A DNA stretch of 64,000 bases from Euphorbia lathyris (Eukaryota; Streptophyta; Magnoliopsida; Malpighiales; Euphorbiaceae): NCBI RefSeq assembly GCF_963576675.1, contig NC_088911.1, positions 89,867,256 through 89,931,255 on the forward strand, in the 5' to 3' direction. Under the pieces are notes generated by a model. It saw only the letters and a list, made by a program, of their open reading frames with translations, was not told the DNA's origin and did not search any database. The translations under genes were made by a program, and so were the position numbers. Each line of letters opens with the position of its first letter. Positions within the stretch are counted from its first letter, which is position 1. This document shows, piece by piece, positions 1 through 11,503 of this stretch.

Positions 1-11
1 TAATAGAGGAA

Positions 12-1619
12 GTGATAAATGACGAAGGAAAATCCGAAGAGGTGTCATCTCAGAGGGCCAGAGTGTTGAGTTTGTTTAGTGGGGTAGAAGATCCCGAAGC
101 CCATTTGTTCGAATATGTACACACTATGTTTAGAGAACCACATGAGGTGGAAGATGTCGCTCCGTGGTTCTATCTATCGCTAGTGGGCGAACCTTTGAGA
201 TGGTTTCAGTTGCTACCGGAATCGACTAAGCATGATTGGTCACTGATGTCAAGCTTGTTTTTGATGAAGTATCGAAAAGCCAAAGCACAGGCGGTGAAAC
301 ATAGCGCGATGCAAATTGGGCCTATCAAACGCCCGTTGCCAACGGTCAGTAAGTATAATGAAGGTAAGGACCCCATGGAACACTTGCATTTTTATCTTTC
401 CGCTATGGGTCCCCTAGGCTTCAAAGAAAAGGAAATTACGAGTTTGTTTTGCAACTCGTTGGCAGGAGAATCACTGGTGTGGTATATGTCTCTTCCGATG
501 AATGTTAAGGTGAATTGGGCTGAAACGAGTAAGAGATTCATCAAGAAACACACCGCATGGGGACATCCGGAAGAAATGCCTGAGTCACCTGATGAGGAGA
601 CACCGGAGGCGGTATTAACCATGGCTAAGTACAAGGGAGATGAGAACCCCATCGATCACATAAACCGTTTCCGTGCCTACATGTATGACGCAGGACTCTA
701 TCAAAGTGAGTTGATTCAGCATTTCCCAAAGACACTCACAAGGGAAGCTTTGACGTGGCACCGAATGCTCTCGGGGAAGACAAAAGGGGATTAGGGATCC
801 CTTATGGAGTCTTTTGTATGGAGATATGAGACATACATTCCGTGGACAGGGACGTTGGAGGATTTAGAAAGGATCAAGCAGTTTCCCGAGGAAGCATTCG
901 TAGATTACGCAAGAAGATGGAGGTTCAAGTATGCCTCATGTCAGATCACCTTGAGCGATCAAGAGCAACTTATGTGCATTAGAAAGGGTGCTATCCCACT
1001 TGTGGCAAAGAGGTTGAGCATGGTGTTCTTGAAGGGTTATGACGAACTGATAGGCTGGGCTCGGTATGGATCGTCGGACCCTTCCTACGTAAATCCAAAC
1101 GTCCCCCACGTGATGGATCTGATGGTTATGGATATCTGGGGAAGTTCCTCGGACGAGGAAGGTATCAATCAGAGAGCTCCAATCAATATCTGGGATGAGT
1201 CTGATGATGAGCCGGAAATTGCGGTAATGACGAGGTCGGGCCAAGTGACCGAGGGAAAGATTCTGTCGGGATTTGAGATCTTCAATGATGTTACCGACTG
1301 GGGCAAAGGAAAGGCAATCTGCTCCATAGAGGAGGTCATGATGCTCGACCTGAATGCTGAGGAGCAGGTTATCATTACATAGGCAACCGGGGGAGCGGTG
1401 GATGAACCAAGCACCTCCAAGGCCCATGAGAACCCCGAGAACCTCGATCATGACAACTATATTACCACTTTGTTTGAATCTGACGATGTACTCGCCAATA
1501 CTATCAATGAAATGAATTCTGATTTTGCTTACTTGCTTGATGTTGATTCTGATCATTCCATACATTCTCATTCATATAACATGCCTACATTTGAAATCAA
1601 TACAATAGAAATATCAACT
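12..1619 (+). pseudogene. T1 gag region with two in-frame stops
   Basis: One reading frame runs from position 12 to the insertion site of element A, broken only by TAG at 792-794 and TAG at 1380-1382. The first 260 residues hold two repeats of the plant retrotransposon Gag fold (W-F and E-A-L-T-W type motifs). Residues after position 804 continue the capsid, followed by an acidic linker. A basic phrase near 1228 (MTRSGQ) usually precedes the protease in Tat elements, but no DTG or DSG protease motif follows. After element A the same frame resumes at 7643 with the linker that normally leads into reverse transcriptase, so the protease has probably been deleted. No start codon is assigned because the true start may be outside the window. 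Confidence 0.8.
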
Positions 1620-1624
1620 TTCAA

Positions 1625-3876
1625 TGTCACGTCCGTGTCTAAATTTTTAGAATTTATACCTTGATAGTAATATATATTATAATTATTAGGTGTGTGATTT
1701 TTATTTGGTGCTATGGAAAAAATTTGGAGTTAATTTGATTGTTTTAGGTGTAAATTAAAGTTTAGAGCAATTTTTAACAGATTATAGAAAGATGGAGGAT
1801 CAAATATGATGTTTGCCAAATTTGAGATATACAGTAAAACCTCTATATAGGAATACGTTTGGGACCGGACAATTTGTATAACAATTGGGAGGTTATTCTT
1901 ATATAGAGTTTGGTACCCAAAAAAAAAAATCAACACTTAAAGTTTATAAATTTAATGTTTAGTATATCAAGTCTACGAGTTTTATTTCCAATACCTAAAG
2001 AATTGGAAGAGTTTTGAGTTTAGTTTCCAATACATAAAGAAAAGAGTTTTATGGGAAAATGGTAAGAATTTATAGTTAAAGTTGGAATTTGTGTGCCAAC
2101 TCATATTTAATCTCAATAATTTTTAAATTTTTTAATAAATTTTGTTTAAATCCTTAATACATATATACATTATTTACATAATTATTCCTATATAGAGGTA
2201 TAGTTTCTAAAGGTGGGACTTGGATTATGTATAACAATTAACATTTGGGAGGTTATTCTTATTTATAACCGGCCCAAGTTGGGACCGAAATTTTTTATAA
2301 CAAATTGGAGGTTATTCTTATATAGAGTATTCCTATATAGAGGTTTTACTGTATATCTCAAATCATGCGGTGTATACGATTATCTTTTCTTTTCATTTTC
2401 TTTTTCTTTTTCGTTTATATTTATCATCAGTTTTCTCTGAACCGTTTCTCCACCGTTTCTTTGATTTACGGAGATTCGACCGTCCGAATCACTCGAAATT
2501 GGAAACATAGAATCCTTATCTATAGATCTAAGTCCTAACCGAAGAGTTTTTGAGTTTCGGAAGTGTTTGGAGGGTAACGTCTTAGACAGAATTTAGCGGC
2601 GAATCGATCGGGTGTATTTTGTTCAATTAGTGACCAAGGTAAGTAACTATCAACTATATTTTGAGTTTTATGTATATAGATAAATATATATCAAAGATTT
2701 TTCAGAAATTGATATTTTAGGGTTATGCAGGAATTTTATAAAAATTAGGGTTTTTCACGATTTTGCTTTTCATTGTGAAATTATGGTTCAAATGAAGCTA
2801 TTGATTATGATTCTATGTGAATTTCATATTTTACTTGATTATGTTGATTTAAGGCTTAATTTGGTTGATTTACATATATACATATATGTTTTTGGTTTCA
2901 ATATATATCTATATTGAACAAAATGAATTTGATGATTTCTTACGAATTGTTTTTGGATTGAGAAATCTGTTGCGGTTATTGTTGTTATTATTTTGGATTG
3001 AAATCCAAATGTGATTTTTATGATACAAAATGGCTAATTGAAGCCAAATCATTTTTGGTTATTAAATAGTTTGGAATTTGATTGTGAAAGGATATTTGAG
3101 CACGTTATGATTTTATGATTTTATATCCATCGAGAGTTATCCGGATCGGTGGTTTTATATTTAAAGACCATGTTCAGTGAGGGACATGGCCTGTGTACAC
3201 AGTCTGAAGACCTATTGGGTATGGCAGCGAAGTGTTGGGTAAGACCATATGGGATAGGCAATGTTAAGAGACGTCTCGATTATATATGTGGTTATGGATT
3301 GATACTTAAGGGGAGAAACTCGAGAATGGATACAATGTTTTAAGTTCATTTGGATTATATTTTCAGTTATGATTGATTTTGATATAAGGTTTTACGTTTG
3401 ATTGAATACGATTTGGTTTGATAAAACACTTATTTGATTACAAATTGGTTTGATAAACCATTTTTTTTTATAAACCATTTATTTGATTATGAATTGGTTT
3501 GATAAAATTATATGAACTTTGGTTTTGATTATATTTTATAAGGTTTTGATTAAATCCATTTCTAAAGGTATATATGTAGTTATGTTAAGTTAAAGTTGGT
3601 TTTTATAGCTGATAGTTCCTTATTGAGATTTTTGTCTCACGTTTTTAAGTGTTTTAATGTTTTTAGGTGATAAAGTACAGGATATAGAGAAGGTTACCGA
3701 CCGATTAGGCAAGGTTTGGAAGTTGGCTGCTTATTATTAGAATTATGGTTAGAACTTTGGTATTTCAATTGTAATATATTGGAGTTGGTAAATATATATT
3801 GAGGTCCTTGGTAATTTTATGATCTTTCTATTTCACGCCCGATGCCTATTGAGGTCGTCTAGGGTCGGGTGTGACA
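1625..3876 (+). repeat. Left LTR of element A, containing a MITE
   Basis: The LTR runs TG to CA over 2252 bp. Removing the 520-bp MITE and its duplicated TA leaves 1730 bp, exactly the length of the right LTR. By eye the two LTRs differ at roughly 30 positions, near 2%, so element A is not recent. A pyrimidine-rich stretch (about 2388-2430) and a CAAG/GTAAGT sequence near 2638 are discussed as findings. A stretch around 3125-3345 is unusually well kept among all three copies. Confidence 0.93.
1832..2351 (+). mobile_element. MITE with CAGTAAAACCTCTATAT termini, TA target duplication
   Basis: The termini are an inverted pair, CAGTAAAACCTCTATATAGG and its complement CCTATATAGAGGTTTTACTG. Both sides carry TA (1830-1831 and 2352-2353). 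The right LTR of element A at about 6112-6125 preserves the uninterrupted sequence GAGATATATATCTC, which is what removing the MITE plus one TA gives. A 2-bp TA duplication fits Tc1/mariner-type elements, but the assignment rests on that alone. There is no coding capacity. Internal copies of the 'tatagag...gg' motif suggest rearranged ends. Confidence 0.9.
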
Positions 3877-3879
3877 GTT

Positions 3880-3891
3880 TGGTATCAGAGC
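3880..3891 (+). promoter_or_regulatory. Primer binding site of element A (initiator tRNA-Met)
   Basis: TGGTATCAGAGC lies 3 bases after the left LTR. It is the standard complement of the plant initiator tRNA-Met 3' end, used to prime minus-strand synthesis. Confidence 0.9.
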
Positions 3892-3918
3892 TAGATTAAA
3901 TTCTTCGGACCTAAGGGT

Positions 3919-4110
3919 GATAGTAATTGAGGAATATCGATATTTGGTGATAGCTAAGAAATAATTGATAGTAATCGAGGAATATGAATATTTGGTGATA
4001 GCTAAGAAATAATTGATAGTAATCGAGGAATATGAATATTTGGTGATAGCTAAGAAATGATCGATAGCAATTGAGGAATATTGATATTTGGTGCAAGCTA
4101 AGAAATAATT
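3919..4110 (+). repeat. Four 48-bp tandem repeats after the primer site of element A
   Basis: Units begin GATAGTAATTGAGGAATAT at 3919, 3967, 4015 and 4063, with a constant 48-bp period. Because the period is a multiple of three, an apparent minus-strand ORF runs through it. I read this as non-coding leader sequence. Confidence 0.88.
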
Positions 4111-5898
4111 TAAAATGTTTCGAGGATTGAGTAGCTAGCTAATGAGGGGTAGGAATGAGATTTGATGGTTAGTAAACTATTAGGTGTATGAAAAATAGTA
4201 AATTATTTGATATTTGGTGATATGGGTTATGAGTAAGTCATAACTTTGAGCTAGAGATGTAGAGAATTGTCTATATAGGTGCTGCTGGAAAATCAGATTC
4301 GTACCTGAATATTGTGATGCATTTTTCGACCAGATAGAGGCCGAATCTTTCATAGAGTCCTAAATGAAAGTTCTTTATTGTTGTCTTACGTTTCCAGGGG
4401 TTTTTGAATCGCCTTAATCGGACTCCGTATGAAAAAGTTATGCTGGAAACGACATATGTTGGCCATTTTAGCTTTAAACCAGAATTTGGTTTTTGTTTGA
4501 TTTTTCTCCTTAGTATGACTTGGAATTGATATTTGAGAGTTTAATAGTTGGCTGAAAAATATACGTATCTCAGATGTGAAGTAAGGTTAGGAGACTTTGA
4601 AATGATATGATTAGTTTTGAAGTTAATATATATGTGATTAAGAAAGCGAACATCTGGAGATTTCAATTCATTGTTTTGGAGGTTGATTATAAATTGGAGA
4701 TTATGATAGGAGTTTAACAAGTTATGGAATCTTAATTTGAATAAAGGATATCCGAATTCAAAGTACAGATCTATTGTTGAACTTTATCGGGTTGAGGTTT
4801 AGAATTATTGAGAGTTATATAAATGACGTTTAGAGAGATACCGTTGTTAGTGATCAATGAGAAGTAAAGTGTGAGAATATATTAGAGTTCATGATTTGAT
4901 GATTAAATATGAAAATTTGGCAAGTTTAAATAATGTTTGAGGAAATACTTAAGATATGAATTTTGAGGATAAATTTTGCTGATATTAAGCACAGTTTGAG
5001 GTAGGAAATTAAGCGATAAATATGATATAAGAGGATATATATGTTGATAATTGAAATTTTGTAGCACATATATTGTTAATAGAAGTTATTTTTAATTGAA
5101 GTTTGTGTGCTTATGGTTTAAGTTTATATAAGGATCAAATTGAGTGTTTATAGGTCAAATAAGAAAATTGAATGATATTATTGATTTATTGATTTTTATG
5201 GGTGTAAAGATATTATTTGGAGTTTGGAAAAAAAAATAACATTGATTGTCGTAATTTAGGTACTTTATCTTCCTTGGTTATATGATTTTATAGTTTCTGA
5301 GAAACGATTGAAGTTAATTTGGTTGGATTGATGGTATATATAGTGGTGATTATAGAAAAAAAAAAGCATATTAGTTTGATTGATTTTAAGGAGTTAAATG
5401 GAGAATTATAAGAGTGATGAAGTAAGATTATATGCTGATGCAAATCATTGATTCAGATTATTTAAAGGTTAAGGAAAATATAATATCATACATATTAGCG
5501 GTTCAAAAGTGATATTTTTGAAGTCTGTAGAACTTGGAGATAGGTGAAATATAATTAATATATATGCAATTGATGGAATCAATTGTGATTTAAATTTATT
5601 AAAGTGAGATTTGGTGTCTGTTAGGAAGATACGAATGATATTAGAAGTTTTATTGTAGATTATGGTGATGGAATTAACTAGGTTGAAATTGAGAGTTACT
5701 AAGAGTTATGTATAAATAATTGTTACAGTGATGTGGATATGGATAAATGATGGAGTTAATGGAAAGAAACATTAGAATGTGTGGTCTTATGATGATTATG
5801 AGGAATCTTGATAATGTGAAATAATTTTGTGATCTTAGAGATTATGTGAGGAATAAAATTTAGATTAGAGAATGTGAATTTCGAGGACGAAATTTCTT
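4111..5898 (+). other. Internal non-coding region of element A
   Basis: This AT-rich stretch has no ORF above about 60 codons and no gag, protease, RT or integrase motif on either strand. Relics such as 'tttcgaggacgaaatttc' at its end show descent from a coding Ty3/gypsy element, but the coding body has been replaced or decayed. Confidence 0.75.
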
Positions 5899-5912
5899 AA
5901 GGTGGGGAGAAT
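5899..5912 (+). promoter_or_regulatory. Polypurine tract of element A
   Basis: AAGGTGGGGAGAAT lies directly before the right LTR, where plus-strand priming starts. Confidence 0.85.
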
Positions 5913-7642
5913 TGTCATGTCCGTGTCTAAATTTTTAGAATTTATACCTTGATAGTAATATATATTATAATTATTAGGTGTGTGATTTTTATTTGGTGCT
6001 ATGGAAAAAATTTGGAGTTAATTTGATGGTTTTAGGTGTAAATTAAAGTTTAGAGCAATTTTTAACAGATTATAGAAAGATGGAGGATTAAATGTGATGT
6101 TTGCCAAATTTGAGATATATATCTCAAATCAGGCGGTGTATACGATTATCTTTTCTTTTCATTTTCTTTTTGTTTTTCGTTTATATTTATCATCAGTTTT
6201 CTCTGAACCGTTTCTCCACCGTTTCTTTGATTTATGGAGATTCGACCGTCTGAATCACTCGAAATTGGAAACATAGAATCCTTATATATAGATCTAAGTC
6301 CTAACCGAATAGGTTTTGAGTTTCGAAAGTGTTTGGAGGGAAACGTCTTAGACAGAATTTAACGGCGAATCGATTGGGTGTATTTTGTTCAATTAGTGAC
6401 CAAGCTAAGTAACTATCAACTATATTTTGAGTTTTATGTATATAGATAAATATATATCAAAGATTTTTCAGAAATTGATATTTTAGGGTTATGCAGGAAT
6501 TTTATAAAAATTAGGGTTTTTCACGATTTTGCTTTTCATTGTGAAATTATGGTTCAAATGAAGCTATTGATTATGCTTCTATGTGAATTTCAGATTTTAC
6601 TTGATTATGTTGATTTAAGGCTTAATTTGGTTGATTTACATATATACATATATGTTTTTGGTTTCAATATATATCTATATTGAACAAAATGAATTTGATG
6701 ATTTCTTACGAATTTTTGAATTGAGAAATCTGTTGCGGTTATTGTTATTATTATTTTGTATTGAAATCCAAATGTGATTTTTATGATACAAAATGGCTAA
6801 TTGAAGCCAAATGATTTTTGGTTATTAAATAGTTTGGAATTTGATTGTGAAAGGATATTTGAGCACGTTATGATTTTATGATTTTATATCCATCGAGAGT
6901 TATCCGGATCGGTGGTTTTATATTTAAAGACCATGTTCAGTGAGGGACATGGCCTGTGTACACAGTCTGAAGATCTATTGGGTATGGCAGCGAAGTGTTG
7001 GGTAAGACCATATGGGATAGGCAATGTTAAGAGACGTCTCGATTATATATGTGGTTATGGATTGATACTTAAGGGGAGAAACTCGAGAATGTATACAATG
7101 TTTTAAGTTCATTTGGATTATATTTTCAGTTATGATTGATTTTGATATAAGGTTTTACGTTTGAATGAATACGATTTGGTTTGATAAAACACTTATTTGA
7201 TTACAAATTGGTTTGATAAACCATTTTTTTTTTTTTATAAACCATTTATTTGATTATGAATTGGTTTGATAAAATTATATGAACTTTGGTTTTGAGTATA
7301 TTTTATAAGGTTTTGATTAAATCCATTTCTAAAGGTATATATGTAGTTATGTTAAGTAAAGTTGGTTTTTATAGCTGATAGTTCCTTATTGAGATTTTTG
7401 TCTCACATTTTTAAGTGTTTTAATGTTTTTAGGTGATAAAGTACATGATATAAAGAAGGTTACCGACCGATTAGGCAAGGTTTGGAAGTTGGCTGCTTAT
7501 TATTAGAATTATGGTTAGAACTTTGGTATTTCAATTGTAATATATTGGAGTTGGTAAATATATATTGAGGTCCTTGGTAATTTTATGATCTTTCTATTTC
7601 ACGCCCGATGCCGATTGAGGTCGTCTAGGGTCGGGTGTGACA
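5913..7642 (+). repeat. Right LTR of element A
   Basis: The LTR is 1730 bp, from TGTCATGTCC to GTGTGACA, and lacks the MITE present in the left LTR. Immediately outside is the TTCAA duplication, after which the T1 reading frame resumes. The GTAAGT sequence of the left copy reads CTAAGT here (near 6402). Confidence 0.93.
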
Positions 7643-10600
7643 TTCAATCTTGGCACAGATGAAAATCCTAAGCTTATACAAATTGTTCAAGAATTAACTA
7701 CTGAAGAGAGGAAAGAATTTGAGAGAATAATTAAAAAATACGAAATAGTGTTTGCTTAGACGTACGAAGACATGCCCGGAATCGATAAATCCATCGTAGC
7801 TCACCGTATTCCAACATACCCCGATGCTAAGCCTGTAAAGCAAAAAACTCTGACGCGTGAGGCCGGAATGGGCAGATAAGATCAGAGAAGAAGTGAAGAA
7901 ATAGCTAGAGGCAGGTTTTATCAAAGTAATCGACTATCCGTCGTGGGTGGCAAATATAGTGCCAATCGCAAAGAAAGACGGCAAAGTGCGAATGTGCGTC
8001 GATTACAGGGATCTCAACAAGGCTTTCCCCAAAGATGAGTTTGCGTTGCCTCACATCGACGTATTGATTGACAGTGCAGCATCAAGCGTCTTGCACACGA
8101 ATGTGGATGGTTTCATGGGCTACATGCAGGTTCAGATGGCCGAGAAGCACAAAGAAAAGACCTCGTTGACTACTGAATGGGGGACGTACTGCTATAGAGT
8201 TATGCCGTTTGGTTTGAAAAATGTCGGGGCAACTTATCAACGAATGGCTACGGCACTGTTCCAAGATATGATACACAAAGAGGTGGAGGCCTATGTGGAT
8301 GATATGATGGTCGAATCAGATACAAGAGAGGGGCATTTCGTGGCACTTGAGAAGTTTTTGGCCCGAATCGCAGAATTCAAGCTAAGGTTGAACCCGAAGA
8401 AGTGCTTCTTTGGCGTTTCATCGGGGAAAATTCTAGGCTACATAATCAGTAACAAGGGGATTGAGGTGGATCCCGATAAAGTAAAGGCCATACAGGAAAT
8501 GTCAGCACCGAAGAATGAGAAAGAAGTGAGAGGGTTCCTAGGGCAAGTTCAGTATATCAGTCGATTCATAGCACGACTCACCACAATCTGCGAACCAATC
8601 TTTAAGCTGCTACGGAAAGATCAACCCACGGTTTGGAATGATAAGTGCCAACAAGCGTTGGAAAGTGTCCGGACCTATTTGACTAATCCACCGGTTTTGA
8701 GACCGCCTAAACTCGGAAAACCACTTCTCCTCTATGTAGCGATCGAGGAGCGATCAATTGGAGCAATGCTGGCCCAGGAAGGGGACACCGGTATGGAGCA
8801 TGCGGTGTATTATCTGAGTAAGAAGTTCCTGGAATATGAGCTTAAGTATAACATGATCGAAAAGACGTGTGTGGCAGTAGTATGGCTAACAAAGAAGCTG
8901 CGGCACTATTTTCAGTCGTACAAAGTGATCATTATTTCCCGGATGGATCCCGTGAAGTATCTGTACCGAACTCCATCCCTAATAGGGAAGCTAGCCCGAT
9001 GGTTGTTGTTATTGTCAGAATTCGACATCGAATATGTAACGAAAAAGGTTATCAAGGGGAGAGCCATAGCAGAATTTCTGGCTAATCAGCCTCTAAATGC
9101 GGAAGAGGAGGAGATAAACTATGATTTCCCCGACGAGCACTTGAACGCAATAGAAGTTATACCGTGGAAGATGTTCTTTGATGGAGCGGTTAACTCGAAT
9201 GGAGCCGGGGTAGGAGTGCTACTTATCTCACCAGAAGGAGAAAGGATTCCAATGGCAAAGAAGTTATCATTCCCTCTCACTAATAATATGGCTGAGTATG
9301 AAGCGTGCATCTACGGGTTAGAGTCGTTAGCAGCGCTGGGAGCATCGTATGTTGAAATCTGGGGTGACTCAAAGCTAATTATCGAACAAGTGCAGGGAAA
9401 TTGGGAAGTAAAGGAAGAAAGGTTGCGCCCATACCTAGACCAGCTGGAGGGGTTGGCGCAAAGGTTCAGCGAGTGCCGCTTTTATCATATTCCTCGAGCA
9501 CAGAACCAAGCAGCGGATGCTTTGGCCACTTTGGTGTCGGTATGGGATAATCCCCGGAACCTTGCCTCAAAGCCGCTGGTGTTGAGGAGGTCTCACAAAC
9601 CATGCTATGAAGATGTAATGTTGTTAGGAGTGTATGAAAAGCCTTGGTATTTCGACATTGTAAACTTCATGAAAAGTGGGACTTATCCGGCAGAATCAGA
9701 ATTTAGGGATCAAGTCGTGATCAGAAGGTTAGCCCAGCAGTTCGTCATCCACAATGATTTGCTTTACAAAAGGCACGCTGATGGATTACAATTGAGATGT
9801 TTGGATGAGGGGGAAGCCCGTGAGGCAATGGAGTCGGTACACTCGGGAATTTGTGGAGCCCATATGGGAGGAGCAGTGTTAGCAAAGAAAATCATAAGGC
9901 AAGGCTTCTATTGGCTCACCATGGAAAGAGATTGTAACAAATATGCGAGGAAATGCCATGATTGTCAAATCCACGGGGATTATAATCACCTACCAGCTAT
10001 GGAACTGCACGTGTTAGCACCCGTTTGGCCGTTTGCAGCTTGGGGCATTGATATCATCGGTGAGGTGAGGCCTAATGCGTCAAATGGACACAAATTCACC
10101 ACAGTTGCCATTGATTACTTCACTAAGTGGGTAGAGGCAGAATCGTTTAGCAAGTTGGGATCTAAGCAGATGAGGAAGTTTATCGAAAAACACCTAATCA
10201 CCAGGTTTGGGGTACCTCACCATATGATCACGGATAACGGGGTCCAGTTCCCAAGGGAGGTGAAAGGTCTCTTCTAGGAGTACGGTATTGAGCATCATAG
10301 ATCTTCTCCTTATCACCCACAAGCTAACGTGGCAGTAGAAGCGGCAAATAAAAACCTCAAGAGGATTCTCGTAAAGACCGTGGAGTCGCACCGGAATTGG
10401 CACGAGCAGCTTCCACTTGCTTTGTGGGCCTATCGCACAACGGTTAGAACATCTACTGGGGCAACGCCGTTCTCCTTGGTGTATGGGGCAGAAGCAGTTC
10501 TGCCAATCGAGATTGAGAAGCGGTCGCTGAGAATCGCGGTAGAAGCAGAGATTCCTGAAGCAGAATGGGTGAAGAAACGGTATGAGCAGTTGGCGTTGGT

Positions 10601-10890
10601 CGATGAGAAAAGGATGAAGGCCCTCTATCATGTACAGCTATATCAGAGGAGGATGGCCCGGGCTTTCAACAAAAGAGTTAAGGTCAGTCCTATCAAAGAA
10701 AGAGACATGGTGTTGAAACAGATCCGGGTGACGCACACCGACCCTAGGGGCAAGTTTAGGCCAAACTGGGAAGGACCGTTTCTCGTGAAGAAGATGCTGA
10801 GTAAAGGCGCGATGAAGCTAACCACTATGGAACGACATGGAGTTCTCCGAACCTACCAATCTGGATAGGCTTAAGAAATACTTTTCGTAA
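7643..10890 (+). pseudogene. T1 pol: RT, dual RNase H, integrase, with stops
   Basis: The part before 7760 is in the gag frame once element A is removed, with a TAG at 7757-7759. A frameshift near 7850 moves to the main frame, which has TAG at 7902-7904 and TAG at 10275-10277 inside the integrase core. Domains in order: RT with MPFGLKN and the YVDD catalytic box near 8290; a weak gypsy RNase H around 8700-9060; a second RNase H around 9160-9540 with the D-E-D-D set (FDGA, EYEA, GDSKL, ADAL); the integrase HHCC finger near 9840-9965; and a DDE core with WGID, TDNG and a shifted E. A further frameshift near 10840 would let the protein end at the TAA at 10888-10890. The dual RNase H places it in the Tat lineage. 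Confidence 0.92.
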
Positions 10891-11339
10891 AAAAAAAAAG
10901 AGAAAAAATTCCCGATAGGTTGAAAACCCGCAAAGGGCGATCTATGCAACAATAAGGGACATCCCAATGAGTGAAAACCCAAGAGGGCGCTCATTTGAAA
11001 ATTCCGGGATAATAAAAGGAGAGTTGAAAAATCGCTGGGATCTGAAAATCGAAAAAAGGCGGGTCCTGGTAATAGTAGTTATATCTTGAGCAATTACAAA
11101 AATAATGTATAATTGGCTAAGTATTTCTGTTGTTTGTAAATAAATAAAGGCATGAATATATTTGAAGAGAGTGATTGAAATCGTTATAATCGACTGAATG
11201 CATTGTATTATAAATCATGAGTTATACATTTCCTATCTCTATCACATAAAAAGCCTATACCTCTATCTACCCCTTTCCCTACATACAATGTATACATCGG
11301 GGTAATACTAATGAAAAGAAGCTACAAATAACGGGCCCA
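10891..11339. other. Spacer between T1 pol and the antisense gene
   Basis: A purine-rich stretch and the phrase 'gttgaaaacccgcaaagggcg' follow pol, as is common downstream of pol in Tat elements. Two convergent transcription units meet here, so 3'-end signals for both are expected, but I cannot point to a specific poly(A) site. Confidence 0.6.
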
Positions 11340-11407
11340 TCAAGGAGGAAATGACCCAAAATCCCAGAAGTCCTCAAAGCCTCTCGTATGTGAGGCCCGC
11401 TCCGCAG

Positions 11408-11503
11408 TTAAAGCCTCCTCGGCGACCCGGCGACCCTCCTCCACGGTCCGGCGGCCCTCCTCGGTAACCCGGCGTCCCTCCTCAGCAACATGACGACCCT
11501 CTG
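11408..11503 (-). repeat. 24-bp minisatellite in the last exon of the PMD gene
   Basis: About four copies of a 24-bp unit encode an eight-residue repeat (EEGRRVAE type). It lengthens the putative coiled coil in whole-codon steps. Confidence 0.7.

Larger units (their letters stand above)
1625..7642 (+). mobile_element. Element A: non-autonomous LTR retrotransposon inserted in T1
   Basis: The 6.0-kb element begins TGTCACGTCC and ends GTGTGACA, and is flanked by the 5-bp duplication TTCAA (1620-1624 and 7643-7647). It has two LTRs, a tRNA-Met primer site and a polypurine tract, but its 2-kb internal region has no gag or pol similarity and no long ORF. It must therefore have moved with proteins from another element. 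The sequence before the 3' LTR (GAGGACGAAATTTCTTAAGG) resembles the pre-LTR region of plant Ty3/gypsy chromoviruses, which hints at the helper lineage but does not prove it. A third copy of its LTR is at 32833-43269. Confidence 0.93.

Noticed and set aside
3911..4096. Minus-strand ORF with repeated FLDYYQLFLSYHQI-type sequence
   Set aside because: Produced by the 48-bp tandem repeat, whose period is a multiple of three.
10194..10631. 145-codon minus-strand ORF opposite the integrase
   Set aside because: Shadow of the T1 integrase reading frame.
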